Notes under the pieces: generated by a model
What the model saw: only the letters and a program-made list of their open reading frames with translations
What the model was told of the DNA's origin: nothing
Database searches by the model: none
Made by a program: the position numbers and the translations under genes
Origin: JTS-RE37 sp041743425
Lineage (GTDB): Bacteria; Bacteroidota; Bacteroidia; Flavobacteriales; Flavobacteriaceae
Direction: 5' to 3'
NCBI GenBank assembly: GCA_041743425.1
Contig: JBGTMS010000211.1
Coordinates: forward strand, 1-64,000
Length of the DNA: 64,000 nt
In this document: piece by piece, positions 8,759-18,748 of the stretch
Layout: the number at the start of each line of letters is the position of its first letter
How positions within the stretch are numbered: the stretch's first letter is position 1

Positions 8759-11700
8759 ATGATCCATTTTTTCGGAGATCCTGCCAGCAAGGTTTTTGCC
8801 TTACAGTCCAAAGCAGATCTCTCAGAGACAACAGTTGAAAAGCTTGTCTGGCTCTTCGGCAATGAACCCAAAATAAACCTGGCGTCTCTGGACGCCTTTT
8901 TTGTTGGTCCCCGTGCGGCCATGCTCACCCCATGGAGCACCAATGCCACCGAAATCACACAGAATATGGGGATTACGGGTATTCTGCGGATCGAAGAATT
9001 TCATCGGGTTGTATCCGGATTCACAGATTATGATCCCATGCTTTCCCAGGTGTATCAGGGGCTGGGACAGGAAGTTTTTAAAATAGGGCTGCTGCCGGAA
9101 CCGGTTTACAAAATACGAGACATAGCCGGCTTTAACAGGGAGCAGGGGCTGTCACTCAGTTCGGAAGAAATTGCGTACCTGGAACAATTGTCAAAAAAGT
9201 TGGGCCGGGATTTGACTGACTCAGAAGTATTTGGATTCAGCCAGGTCAACTCCGAACATTGTCGTCATAAAATTTTCAACGGGATCTTCATTATTGATGG
9301 GACAGAGCAGCCTGCCTCCCTGTTCCAACTCATAAAAAAGACGTCCATCACGCATCCTAATACCATTGTCTCTGCTTATAAGGATAATGTAGCTTTTCTT
9401 AAAGGACCAGAGGTAGAGCAGTTTGCACCTGAACGTGGGGATCATCCGTCGTACTATCGGAAAGTTCCGTTTGCCTCCGTCATCTCCTTAAAAGCTGAAA
9501 CCCATAATTTTCCCACTACCGTGGAGCCCTTTAATGGGGCTGCCACCGGTTCCGGAGGGGAGATCAGGGACCGCCTGGCAGGAGGAAAAGGCTCGGTGCC
9601 GATGGCAGGAACCGCTGTCTATATGACCGCCTATTCCCGGCTGGATCATGACAGAACATGGGAAAAAGGTATGGCAGAAAGACCCTGGCGATACCAGCAT
9701 CCCAAAGACATTCTGATCAAGGCATCCAACGGTGCTTCTGATTTCGGTAATAAATTCGGACAACCCCTGATAGCCGGATCCCTGCTCACCTTTGAACATG
9801 AAGAAGGAAACAGGCGACTGGGTTATGACAAAGTCATTATGCAGGCGGGCGGGATTGGCTACGCAAAAGCCGCACAGGCTTTAAAGGGGAAACCTGAAAA
9901 AGGAGATAAAATGATCCTTTTGGGTGGTGACAATTACAGAATCGGGATGGGAGGTGCCGCCGTCTCAAGTACAGACACCGGTGAGTTCAGCGCGGCGATA
10001 GAACTCAACGCGATACAGCGTTCAAATCCTGAAATGCAAAAGCGCGCTGCAAATACCATTCGTACCATGGTAGAAAGCGAAATAAATCCTATCATCTCCA
10101 TTCATGATCATGGAGCCGGGGGGCACCTCAACTGCCTTTCCGAGCTGGTCGAAGATTCCGGGGGAACTATCTCTATGAACTCTCTGCCAATAGGCGACCC
10201 AACGCTCTCTGCAAAAGAAATCATAGGGAATGAATCTCAGGAAAGAATGGGGCTGGTTATAGGAACGAAAGATCTTGATTATCTGAAAAGGGTAGCGGAA
10301 CGTGAAAGATCACCTATATATGAGGTGGGCGTCGTCACGGGTGACCAGCGATTTGTGTTCTCAGCAGACAGTGGTGACCAACCAATGGACCTGCACCTTT
10401 CTGACCTCTTTGGGAATTCCCCGAAAACAATCATCTCTGATGAATCTGTAAATCGGAATTATACCACCCCGGCCTATACCGATGAAAATTTCTATACCTA
10501 TCTGGAACAGGTGTTGCAATTGGAGGCCGTATCCTGCAAGGACTGGCTGACGAATAAAGTAGATCGTTGCGTGGGTGGCCTGGTGGCAAAGCAACAATGT
10601 ACCGGACCTTTGCAGCTTCCATTAAATAATTGCGGGGTCATGGCACTCGATTTTAATGGCAAAGAGGGAATTGCAACCTCCATTGGACATTCTCCTGTTT
10701 CTGGATTGATCGATGCTGTTGCCGGTAGCCGTAACAGTATTACGGAAGCCCTCACCAATCTTGTCTGGGCGCCTCTGAAAGAAGGTCTGAAATCTGTCTC
10801 ACTTTCCGCCAACTGGATGTGGCCCTGTAAAAATGAAGGTGAAGATGCACGGCTCTACGAGGCGGTACAGGCAGTTTCGGATTTTGCCATTGCGCTGGGG
10901 ATCAACATACCCACCGGAAAGGATTCCCTCTCCATGAAACAGAAATATCCCGATGGTGAAGTCCTTGCACCTGGTACCGTTATTATTTCGGCCGCAGGAC
11001 ATTGTGATGATATTACCCGTGTGATAGAACCCGTCCTGAAAGCGGATGGCGGCCCAATATATTATATCAATATCTCAGGGGATTCGTTTGAACTGGGGGG
11101 TTCCTCCTTTATGCAGGTACTGAATGGTATCGGAGATACCGCCCCAACCGTGCGCGATGCTGCTTATGTAAAGAAGGTGTTCAATGCCTTACAGGAATTG
11201 ATCCGAGCTGATTGTATTTTGGCAGGCCATGATGTGGCATCTGGAGGTTTGGTAACAACCCTGCTCGAAATGTGTTTTGCAACTACCGAATTAGGCGCCG
11301 ATATTGATCTGACTGAACTGGGAGAAGAGGATCCCATCAGGCTCCTTTTTTCTGAAAATTGCGGTGTGGTATTTCAGGCCGCTGATCGTTCAGTGGAAGA
11401 ATTTTTATCAAAAAATGCGATTTCGTGGTATAAGATTGGTAGGCCCAACAGGGATGCGGTAGTGCACATCAGAAACATGCAATCGAATTTTGACCTCGAT
11501 GTAGCCCGGCTTCGGGATATATGGTTCCGTACCTCCTTCCTGCTGGACGATTTGCAGACCTCCGGGGGATTGGCCAAATCAAGATATGCTAATTATAAAA
11601 AACAACCCCTGGCATTTCACTTCCCGGATCGGTTTACGGGATTGAGACCTTCGCGGACCGATGCCAACCCCCGTCCGAGAGCAGCTATTATCAGGGAAAA

Positions 11701-12454
11701 GGGCAGCAATTCAGAACGGGAAATGGCCAATTGCCTTTACCTGGCCGGATTTGATGTAAAGGACGTCCATATGACCGATCTCATATCGGGCAGGGAGCGT
11801 CTTGAGGATATTCAATTTATCGGGGCCGTAGGAGGATTTTCAAATTCGGATGTACTGGGAAGCGCAAAAGGATGGGCCGGGGCATTTAAATATAATGAAA
11901 AAGCAAGGAAGGCATTGGACCGGTTTTTTAGCCGGCCGGATACATTGTCTATCGGGATATGTAACGGCTGCCAGTTATTCATGGAGCTGGAACTGATTAA
12001 TCCGGAACACGATGTACATGGCAAACTCACTTTTAACCGGTCCCTGAAGCATGAGAGTAACTTTACCTCGGTACGGATCAGTGATAACAATTCTGTTATG
12101 CTGTCAACTCTTTCCGGCTCGGTACTTGGAATTTGGATTTCACATGGGGAGGGCAGATTTCAATTACCTCAACCGGAGGAAAACTATAACATTGTCGCCA
12201 AATACGGATATGATGAATACCCTGCAAATCCTAACGGTAGCGACTACAATGTGGCGATGTTATGTGACAAAACTGGACGGCATCTCGTGACGATGCCACA
12301 TCTTGAAAGATCTGCTTTTTCATGGAACTGGGCTTATTACCCGAATGGCCGGAAAGACCAGGTATCTCCCTGGCTCGACGCTTTTGTCAATGCCCGAAGA
12401 TGGCTTGAGACCTCAACTGAGAAGCCCGAAAAACTCCATTTAAAAGAGAGGTAG
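8759..12454 (+). CDS. purL: Phosphoribosylformylglycinamidine synthase, single-chain form
   Basis: Catalyses the ATP- and glutamine-dependent conversion of FGAR to FGAM, the fourth step of purine synthesis. At 1231 residues it is the large single-chain type with all parts in one polypeptide: an N-terminal PurS-like part, a linker, two AIRS-type synthetase halves (for example SQVNSEHCRHKIF, ETHNFPTTVEPFNGAATGSG and HDVASGGL) and a C-terminal class I glutamine amidotransferase. The amidotransferase has its nucleophile in GICNGCQLFMEL near 1065 and a histidine in SHGEGRF near 1130. It appears monocistronic, with its own promoter box upstream, and no truncation is seen. Confidence 0.98.
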   Translation: MIHFFGDPASKVFALQSKADLSETTVEKLVWLFGNEPKINLASLDAFFVGPRAAMLTPWSTNATEITQNMGITGILRIEEFHRVVSGFTDYDPMLSQVYQGLGQEVFKIGLLPEPVYKIRDIAGFNREQGLSLSSEEIAYLEQLSKKLGRDLTDSEVFGFSQVNSEHCRHKIFNGIFIIDGTEQPASLFQLIKKTSITHPNTIVSAYKDNVAFLKGPEVEQFAPERGDHPSYYRKVPFASVISLKAETHNFPTTVEPFNGAATGSGGEIRDRLAGGKGSVPMAGTAVYMTAYSRLDHDRTWEKGMAERPWRYQHPKDILIKASNGASDFGNKFGQPLIAGSLLTFEHEEGNRRLGYDKVIMQAGGIGYAKAAQALKGKPEKGDKMILLGGDNYRIGMGGAAVSSTDTGEFSAAIELNAIQRSNPEMQKRAANTIRTMVESEINPIISIHDHGAGGHLNCLSELVEDSGGTISMNSLPIGDPTLSAKEIIGNESQERMGLVIGTKDLDYLKRVAERERSPIYEVGVVTGDQRFVFSADSGDQPMDLHLSDLFGNSPKTIISDESVNRNYTTPAYTDENFYTYLEQVLQLEAVSCKDWLTNKVDRCVGGLVAKQQCTGPLQLPLNNCGVMALDFNGKEGIATSIGHSPVSGLIDAVAGSRNSITEALTNLVWAPLKEGLKSVSLSANWMWPCKNEGEDARLYEAVQAVSDFAIALGINIPTGKDSLSMKQKYPDGEVLAPGTVIISAAGHCDDITRVIEPVLKADGGPIYYINISGDSFELGGSSFMQVLNGIGDTAPTVRDAAYVKKVFNALQELIRADCILAGHDVASGGLVTTLLEMCFATTELGADIDLTELGEEDPIRLLFSENCGVVFQAADRSVEEFLSKNAISWYKIGRPNRDAVVHIRNMQSNFDLDVARLRDIWFRTSFLLDDLQTSGGLAKSRYANYKKQPLAFHFPDRFTGLRPSRTDANPRPRAAIIREKGSNSEREMANCLYLAGFDVKDVHMTDLISGRERLEDIQFIGAVGGFSNSDVLGSAKGWAGAFKYNEKARKALDRFFSRPDTLSIGICNGCQLFMELELINPEHDVHGKLTFNRSLKHESNFTSVRISDNNSVMLSTLSGSVLGIWISHGEGRFQLPQPEENYNIVAKYGYDEYPANPNGSDYNVAMLCDKTGRHLVTMPHLERSAFSWNWAYYPNGRKDQVSPWLDAFVNARRWLETSTEKPEKLHLKER

Positions 12455-12654
12455 TTAAAAACACCTGTACGCAATAATTCAGAGCAGTAACACAACCTAC
12501 TAAGGGGCTTTAAAAATTAATGGTCCGCCTCTCCGGTAAAGATTCCACGTGACCTCATTTCTTACGAGAGACCAACCGGGCTATATTATTGTTGAATTGT
12601 GATTCCGCAATTTTATTATCCCGTATTCTTTTCCTATTTTTCATTTCCAATACA

Positions 12655-14433
12655 ATGGCATACATGCAGGCACCCACACGACTATTCGACTTTCCAAGGT
12701 ACCAACTCGAGCATTTTGATATGGACAAGTCCCTTGTTACTAAATCAGAGGGTAAATGGCTGTCCATTTCAAGCCGGGAATATCTTAATAAATCAAATGC
12801 TATCAGCAGGGGATTATTGCGTTTGGGCGTACTGGCCGGGCATAAGATCGCGGTGATCACAATGACCAACCGAACTGAATGGCATATACTGGATATTGGC
12901 ACCTTGCAGCTTGGCGCCCAGAATGTCCCCATTTATCCCACCATTTCAGAACAGGACTATGAATATATCCTCAATCATTCAGGGGCCATTTATTGCTTTG
13001 TTTCCTGTGCCGAAATTTTGGAGAAAGTAAAGGCCATCAGATCCAAAGTACCAAAAGTGAGGGAAGTATATTCGTTTGATGTGCTGGAAGGTTGCAAAAA
13101 CTGGTCAGAAGTTCTGGATCTCGGTCAAGACCCCGACAATCAGGAAGAAGTACATCAGCGCATGGATGCCATACAACCGACGGACCTGGCGACCATTATT
13201 TACACTTCCGGTACAACAGGAAAGCCAAAGGGGGTTATGTTATCCCATGACAATATTGTATCAAATGTCTTGTCGAGTGAAAAACGCGTGCCTTTTGAAC
13301 AGGGTAGTATTTCTCTGAGCTTCCTGCCCATCTGTCATATTTTCGAGAGGATGATTACGTACCTGTATCAGTATTGCGGCATCACCATTTATTTCGGGGA
13401 AGGCCTTGACAAAATTGGTGATAACATGAGGGAGGTAAAGCCCAATGTGATGACCGTGGTACCCAGATTGCTGGAAAAAGTATATGAAAGGATTATTGCC
13501 AAAGGAGCTGATCTGAGTGGTGTCAAAAGAAAACTGTTTTTCTGGGCCGTAGATCTGGGCTTGAAATTTGAACCCTATGGCGCCAACGGATGGTGGTATG
13601 AAACCCGGCTGCACCTGGCCAGAAAGCTCATCTTCAAAAAATGGAAGGACGCGCTCGGCGGGAATCTTGAAATCATGGTATCCGGAAGTGCCGCCCTGCA
13701 ACCCAGACTCGCAAGAATTTTTGGCGCGGCAGACATTCCGGTTATGGAAGGGTATGGCCTGACAGAAACCTCTCCGGTAATATCAGTCAATGATGCAAAT
13801 GAAAAGGGATGGAGAATAGGCACAGTCGGCAGGCCTATAGAAGGTGTCGAGGTTAAAATTGCAACTGATGGAGAGATTCTTTGCAAGGGTCCCAATGTGA
13901 TGCTGGGATATTATAATGACCCGGAAAAGACGGCGGAAGTCTTGAAGGATGGATATTTTTTTACCGGAGACATCGGGGAAATTGATGCCGATGGCTTTCT
14001 TAAAATTACCGACCGGAAGAAGGAAATGTTCAAAACCTCCGGGGGTAAATACGTCGCCCCGCAATTGCTCGAGAATAGATTAAAACAATCGCGATTTATA
14101 GAGCAGGTTATGGTCATAGGAGAAGGTGAAAAAATGCCTGCCGCCATTATACAACCCAATTTTGAATTTGTAGAATCCTGGGCAAAAAAACATGGAGTCG
14201 CTATCGGAGAATCTACTGAATTGATAAACAATAAGGGTATTGTGGAAAGGATACAGCGGGAGGTTGATCTGGCCAATGAACAATTTGCGCATTGGGAAAA
14301 AATAAAACAATTCCGCCTGACCCCGGAAGTATGGTCGGTAGAAGCCGGTCACCTCACCCCTACCATGAAGCTGAAACGCAAGGAGATCAAGCAGAAATAC
14401 CTCCAGTTGTATAATGAGATATACGGTCACTGA
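12655..14433 (+). CDS. Long-chain acyl-CoA synthetase (AMP-forming, FadD-like)
   Basis: Activates fatty acids to acyl-CoA through an acyl-AMP intermediate. The adenylate-forming signatures are present: P-loop-like YTSGTTGKPKGVMLSH, the acyl-AMP loop GYGLTETSP, TGDIGEID and the hinge region ITDRKKEMFKTSGGKYV. The frame is open back to a TTG at 12589, but the extra 22 residues are hydrophobic and atypical, so ATG 12655 (MAYMQAPTRLFDF) is chosen; ATG 12664 is also possible. About 590 residues is the length of the FAA1-type bacterial enzymes. It lies just before the MarR-led beta-oxidation operon and probably feeds it, though it has a separate start region with no clear promoter box. Confidence 0.93.
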   Translation: MAYMQAPTRLFDFPRYQLEHFDMDKSLVTKSEGKWLSISSREYLNKSNAISRGLLRLGVLAGHKIAVITMTNRTEWHILDIGTLQLGAQNVPIYPTISEQDYEYILNHSGAIYCFVSCAEILEKVKAIRSKVPKVREVYSFDVLEGCKNWSEVLDLGQDPDNQEEVHQRMDAIQPTDLATIIYTSGTTGKPKGVMLSHDNIVSNVLSSEKRVPFEQGSISLSFLPICHIFERMITYLYQYCGITIYFGEGLDKIGDNMREVKPNVMTVVPRLLEKVYERIIAKGADLSGVKRKLFFWAVDLGLKFEPYGANGWWYETRLHLARKLIFKKWKDALGGNLEIMVSGSAALQPRLARIFGAADIPVMEGYGLTETSPVISVNDANEKGWRIGTVGRPIEGVEVKIATDGEILCKGPNVMLGYYNDPEKTAEVLKDGYFFTGDIGEIDADGFLKITDRKKEMFKTSGGKYVAPQLLENRLKQSRFIEQVMVIGEGEKMPAAIIQPNFEFVESWAKKHGVAIGESTELINNKGIVERIQREVDLANEQFAHWEKIKQFRLTPEVWSVEAGHLTPTMKLKRKEIKQKYLQLYNEIYGH

Positions 14434-14594
14434 TATGTAATTATAGGCTGTGTAGCAATAGTCATTGCTCCTTTGCTTCATGAACAGCAGTGCTGAAATA
14501 ACCCGCTGCGGTGCTTTTTCAGAAGCATGGATCCCGTCTCTTCAACAGGCATGACCCGCTCCCCGGGCACCCCGGTATCTTACCGATTTTTCCT

Positions 14595-14622
14595 AAATAT
14601 ATTATGCACGCATAATATATTT
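14595..14622. promoter_or_regulatory. Perfect 13+13 bp inverted repeat, probable MarR operator
   Basis: AAATATATTATGC and GCATAATATATTT are exact inverted copies separated by AC, spanning 14595-14607 and 14610-14622. The repeat ends 18 bases before the MarR start and overlaps or abuts two TAnnTTTG boxes. MarR dimers bind palindromes of this kind, so this is the likely autoregulatory operator for the regulator and the beta-oxidation genes behind it. Confidence 0.75.
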
Positions 14623-14633
14623 TTGTATATTTG
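14618..14633 (+). promoter_or_regulatory. Two adjacent -7 boxes of the MarR/beta-oxidation operon
   Basis: TATTTTTG (14618-14625) and TATATTTG (14626-14633) both match TAnnTTTG exactly. The first overlaps the inverted-repeat operator. The second ends only 7 bases before the ATG at 14641, which would give an almost leaderless mRNA; the first gives a slightly longer leader. Confidence 0.45.
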
Positions 14634-14640
14634 GGATGAT

Positions 14641-15093
14641 ATGAAGGAAATAACCATAGACTACGCCCTCCGGGCAACGTGGCAGGCGGTCGCCCGGATG
14701 TACAATGAAGAGGCCAAAACCTTCGAAAGTACGATGGCAGTTGGGTTTACCCTATTAAGTATTGATCCTAAAACGGGTACTCCTTCCACGGCGCTGGGTC
14801 CTAAAATGGGCATGGAAGCCACCAGTCTTTCTCGCATTCTTAAAAGCATGGAAGAAAAAGGGCTTATTGAACGAAAACCTAACCCGAATGACGGTCGGGG
14901 TGTCCTTATACATTTGACGGCCTATGGTCTTGAAAAACGAAATGATTCCAAGGATGCCGTCATCAGGTTCAATGAAGTTATCCGATCTAAAGTGCCTGCA
15001 GAAAAACTGGTGGTTTTTTTTGAAGTCATAGATGCCATTGATCAGATCATTGCCGGGAAAAAAATCTTTAGTAAAGACACATCAACCAATTAA
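14641..15093 (+). CDS. MarR-family transcriptional regulator
   Basis: Winged helix-turn-helix regulator of 150 residues. The DNA-binding part runs through TALGPKMGMEATSLSRILK and MEEKGLIERKPNPNDGRGV, the last carrying the conserved DxR wing motif of MarR proteins. The frame is open upstream to 14527, but that extension crosses the operator and promoter, so ATG 14641 is the true start. Its stop is 3 bases before the next gene, so it leads the beta-oxidation operon. It probably represses this operon and is released by fatty acids or acyl-CoAs, as known for some MarR-type fad regulators; the ligand is inference. Confidence 0.93.
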   Translation: MKEITIDYALRATWQAVARMYNEEAKTFESTMAVGFTLLSIDPKTGTPSTALGPKMGMEATSLSRILKSMEEKGLIERKPNPNDGRGVLIHLTAYGLEKRNDSKDAVIRFNEVIRSKVPAEKLVVFFEVIDAIDQIIAGKKIFSKDTSTN

Positions 15094-15096
15094 TCC

Positions 15097-17502
15097 ATGA
15101 ATAAACATATTTCCAAGGTAGCTGTAATAGGTTCCGGGATAATGGGCAGTGGGATCGCCTGCCACTTTGCCAACATAGGTGTGGAAGTACTTCTTCTGGA
15201 CATTGTGCCGAGGGACCTTACGGAAAAGGAAAAGGCCAGCGGTCTTACGATCAATGACAAAATAGTCAGAAACAGACTCGTCAATGATTCCCTTACCACT
15301 GCGCTCCGGTCCAAACCCTCCCCCATTTATCATCCGGATTTTGCAAAACGGATCAATACTGGCAATATGGAAGATGATGTCCGGCTAATTGCTGATGTTG
15401 ATTGGATCATTGAAGTTGTTGTAGAACGGCTGGACATAAAAAAACAGGTTTTTGATCAGCTCGAAAAATACAGGACAAAAGGAACAATTATCACTTCCAA
15501 TACCTCCGGTATCCCCATTCAATTTATGAGTGAGGGACGATCCGCAGATTTTCAGTCGCATTTTTGCGGCACCCATTTTTTCAATCCGGCCCGATACCTG
15601 AAATTATTTGAAATCATTCCCGGGCCTGAAACAGCTCCGGAAGTTATTAACTTCCTCAGCGATTACGGGGAAAAGTTTTTAGGAAAAACCACAGTGATTG
15701 CCAAGGATACCCCGGCATTTATTGGCAACAGAATAGGAATCTTCAGTATTCAAAGCCTGTTCCATATGGTAAACGAACTTGGTCTTTCAGTAGAAGATGT
15801 GGACAAACTTACCGGGCCGGTCATAGGCCGACCGAAGTCGGCTACCTTCAGAACAGTCGATGTTGTAGGCCTGGACACTCTGGTACATGTGGCCAATGGA
15901 ATTTACGAAAACTGTCCGCAGGATGAGCGTCTTGAAATATTTAAACTTCCGGATTTTATCAGAACCATGGTTGACAATAAATGGCTGGGAAGTAAAACAG
16001 GACAGGGGTTTTATAAGAAGGTGACAGATCCGGAAGGTAAAAGCGATATCCTGGGACTGGACCTTCAAACCATGGAATACCGACCAAAGAACAGCAGCAG
16101 GTTCGCTACCCTGGAGCAGACCAAGAGCATCGAGAAAGTGTCTGAAAGGTTTCCTGTCCTGATTGAAGGTAAGGATAAGGCAGGAGAATTTTACCGCAAG
16201 AGTTTTGGTTCACTATTTGCCTATGTCTCGCACAGAATTCCTGAAATAGCATCCGAACTTTATAAAATTGATGACGCCATGAAGGCGGGATTCGGCTGGG
16301 AACAGGGTCCTTTTCAGGTGTGGGACGCCCTGGGCTTTGAGCGGGGGCTTCAGCTAATAGAGGAGCAGCAATTGACCACAGCACCGTGGGTGCAGGAAAT
16401 GAAGACATCCGGCGTGAATTCATTTTACAGTATTAAGGAAGGCGCCACCTATTACTATGACATCTCCAAAAAAGGAATGGAAAAAGTTCCCGGACAGGAT
16501 GCTTTCATTATCCTTGATAATATCAGGAAAACTGCTGCCGTCTATAAAAATAAAGACGTCGTTATTGAAGATCTTGGAGAGGGCATCCTCAACCTGGAAT
16601 TTCAGTCAAAGATGAATACCATAGGTGCTGATGTTCTGACAGGACTAAATAAAGCCATCGATCTGGCTGAAAAAGATTTTCAGGGGCTGGTTGTAGGCAA
16701 TCAGGGTCCTAATTTCTCCGTGGGGGCCAACATAGGAATGATCTTTATGCTGGCGGTTGAACAGGAGTATGAGGAGATGGAGATAGCAGTAAAACGGTTT
16801 CAGGATACGATGATGAGGATGCGTTATTCTTCTATCCCAACTGTTGCGGCACCGCATGGTATGTGTCTTGGTGGCGGATGCGAACTATCGATGCATGCTG
16901 ACATGGTTGTTGCGGCGGCGGAGAGTTATATTGGGCTCGTTGAGTTCGGGGTAGGTATTATCCCCGGCGGAGGCGGATCTAAGGAAATGACACTTAGGGC
17001 TTCTGATATTTTCAGGAAGAATGATGTGGAACTCAATGTATTGCAGGAATATTTCCTGGCAATAGGGATGGCCAAAGTTTCGACCTCTGCCTATGAAGCA
17101 TTTGACCTGGGCGTTTTGCAAAAAGGCAAAGACAAAATCGTGGTTAATAAAGACCGTCAGATTGCCATAGCCAAGCATTACGCGAAACTGATGGCAGAAA
17201 GCGGCTATACCAAACCTGTGCTGAGAAAAGATATTAAGGTGCTGGGTAAACAGGCTCTGGGTATGTTTTTAGCTGGTACTGATGCCATGAAGACCGGACA
17301 TTATATTTCCGATCATGATAAAAAGATTGCCAATAAATTGGCCTATGTAATGGCCGGTGGAGACCTTTCTGAAGCCAGTTATGTAAGTGAACAGTACTTA
17401 CTTGATCTGGAACGGGAGGCGTTCCTCTCTCTTTGTTCAGAACGAAAGACCCTGGAAAGGATACAGCATATGCTAAAAACCGGAAAACCGCTGAGAAACT
17501 AG
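15097..17502 (+). CDS. 3-hydroxyacyl-CoA dehydrogenase / enoyl-CoA hydratase fusion
   Basis: Bifunctional beta-oxidation enzyme catalysing hydration of enoyl-CoA and NAD-dependent oxidation of 3-hydroxyacyl-CoA. The dehydrogenase is at the N-terminus, with Rossmann motif GSGIMGSGIACHFA (about 12-25) and HFFNPARYLKLFEI. A second C-terminal dehydrogenase half follows, then the crotonase domain at about 490-690, with oxyanion-loop sequences NFSVGANIGM, PHGMCLGGGCEL and PGGGGSKEM. This order is opposite to E. coli FadB but usual in Bacteroidota and archaea. At 801 residues it is complete. It sits 3 bases after marR and 55 before the thiolase gene. Confidence 0.95.
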   Translation: MNKHISKVAVIGSGIMGSGIACHFANIGVEVLLLDIVPRDLTEKEKASGLTINDKIVRNRLVNDSLTTALRSKPSPIYHPDFAKRINTGNMEDDVRLIADVDWIIEVVVERLDIKKQVFDQLEKYRTKGTIITSNTSGIPIQFMSEGRSADFQSHFCGTHFFNPARYLKLFEIIPGPETAPEVINFLSDYGEKFLGKTTVIAKDTPAFIGNRIGIFSIQSLFHMVNELGLSVEDVDKLTGPVIGRPKSATFRTVDVVGLDTLVHVANGIYENCPQDERLEIFKLPDFIRTMVDNKWLGSKTGQGFYKKVTDPEGKSDILGLDLQTMEYRPKNSSRFATLEQTKSIEKVSERFPVLIEGKDKAGEFYRKSFGSLFAYVSHRIPEIASELYKIDDAMKAGFGWEQGPFQVWDALGFERGLQLIEEQQLTTAPWVQEMKTSGVNSFYSIKEGATYYYDISKKGMEKVPGQDAFIILDNIRKTAAVYKNKDVVIEDLGEGILNLEFQSKMNTIGADVLTGLNKAIDLAEKDFQGLVVGNQGPNFSVGANIGMIFMLAVEQEYEEMEIAVKRFQDTMMRMRYSSIPTVAAPHGMCLGGGCELSMHADMVVAAAESYIGLVEFGVGIIPGGGGSKEMTLRASDIFRKNDVELNVLQEYFLAIGMAKVSTSAYEAFDLGVLQKGKDKIVVNKDRQIAIAKHYAKLMAESGYTKPVLRKDIKVLGKQALGMFLAGTDAMKTGHYISDHDKKIANKLAYVMAGGDLSEASYVSEQYLLDLEREAFLSLCSERKTLERIQHMLKTGKPLRN

Positions 17503-17557
17503 GATGGGCAGTGTTATGACCAAGAATGCCGGTACCGGATAATTAATATTACGAAAA

Positions 17558-18748
17558 ATGAAAGCAGCATATATAGTTAAAGCACACAGAACAGCTGTAG
17601 GAAAGGCGCCAAGAGGACTATTCCGTTTTAAAAGACCGGACGAACTGGCCGCTGAAACCATCGAATACATGATGAAGCAACTTCCGCAACTTGATAAAAA
17701 GAGGATTGATGACGTTATTGTGGGCAACGCCATGCCGGAAGCGGAACAGGGCCTTAATATGGCCCGTTTAATCTCGCTCATGGGCCTTGACATTGATGAT
17801 GTCCCGGGTGTTACAGTGAATCGGTATTGTGCCTCGGGCATTGAGACCATTGGTATTGCTTCGGCCAAAATTCAGGCAGGGATGGCTGATTGCATCATTG
17901 CAGGAGGAGCTGAAAGCATGAGTTACATCCCGATGGGGGGATATAAACCCACGCCCGATTACGCCACGGTCAAAGCCGGACATGAAGACTACTACTGGGG
18001 TATGGGGCTTACCGCGGAAGCTGTCGCTAAACAATACAAGGTTTCAAGGGAAGATCAGGATGCTTTTGCTTATGGCAGCCACATGAAGGCCCTTAAGGCT
18101 CAGGGGGAAGACAGATTTCAGGAGCAGATTGTTCCCATTGAAATTTCACATACGTTTGTCAATGCCTCGGGTAAAAAAGAAACTACGAATTACACGGTCT
18201 CTAAAGATGAAGGTCCGAGAGCTGATACAACCAAAGAGGCTCTGGCAAAACTCCGCCCGGTATTTGCGGCGGATGGCAGTGTGACAGCCGGAAATTCTTC
18301 CCAGATGAGTGACGGAGCGGCCTTTGTGCTTGTCATGAGTGAAAGCTTGGTTAAAGAAATGAACCTGGAACCAATCGCCAGACTTGTAAATTATGCAGCA
18401 GTAGGCGTTGAACCCAGGATTATGGGAATTGGCCCTGTAAAAGCAATTCCGAAAGCCTTGAAACAAGCAGGCTTAAAACAAAATGATATCAGCCTGATAG
18501 AACTTAATGAAGCTTTTGCATCACAATCACTCGCCGTCATCAGAGAATTGCAACTTGATGATACCATCGTCAATGTTAATGGTGGTGCTATCGCTCTTGG
18601 TCATCCTTTGGGCTGCACCGGCACTAAATTATCCGTGCAGCTCTTTGACGAAATGCGCAGGCAGCGAATGAAGGGGAAATTCGGAATGGTCACGATGTGC
18701 GTGGGAACCGGACAGGGGGCGGCAGGAATCTTTGAATTTCTATCATAA
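17558..18748 (+). CDS. Acetyl-CoA C-acyltransferase (thiolase)
   Basis: Performs the last step of beta-oxidation, cleaving 3-ketoacyl-CoA with CoA to give acetyl-CoA. The nucleophilic Cys91 is in VNRYCASGIETIG, the histidine in GGAIALGHPLGCTGTK, and the second cysteine in MCVGTGQGAAG; NEAFA is also present. At 396 residues it is a full-length degradative thiolase. It is 55 bases behind the dehydrogenase/hydratase gene, in the same operon, and together they form the matrix-type trifunctional pair. Chain-length preference is not predictable. Confidence 0.96.
   Translation: MKAAYIVKAHRTAVGKAPRGLFRFKRPDELAAETIEYMMKQLPQLDKKRIDDVIVGNAMPEAEQGLNMARLISLMGLDIDDVPGVTVNRYCASGIETIGIASAKIQAGMADCIIAGGAESMSYIPMGGYKPTPDYATVKAGHEDYYWGMGLTAEAVAKQYKVSREDQDAFAYGSHMKALKAQGEDRFQEQIVPIEISHTFVNASGKKETTNYTVSKDEGPRADTTKEALAKLRPVFAADGSVTAGNSSQMSDGAAFVLVMSESLVKEMNLEPIARLVNYAAVGVEPRIMGIGPVKAIPKALKQAGLKQNDISLIELNEAFASQSLAVIRELQLDDTIVNVNGGAIALGHPLGCTGTKLSVQLFDEMRRQRMKGKFGMVTMCVGTGQGAAGIFEFLS

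Noticed and set aside
14573..14592. Hairpin CGGTA/TACCG followed by T-run before marR
   Set aside because: Only 5 paired bases; too weak to call as the terminator of the acyl-CoA ligase gene.
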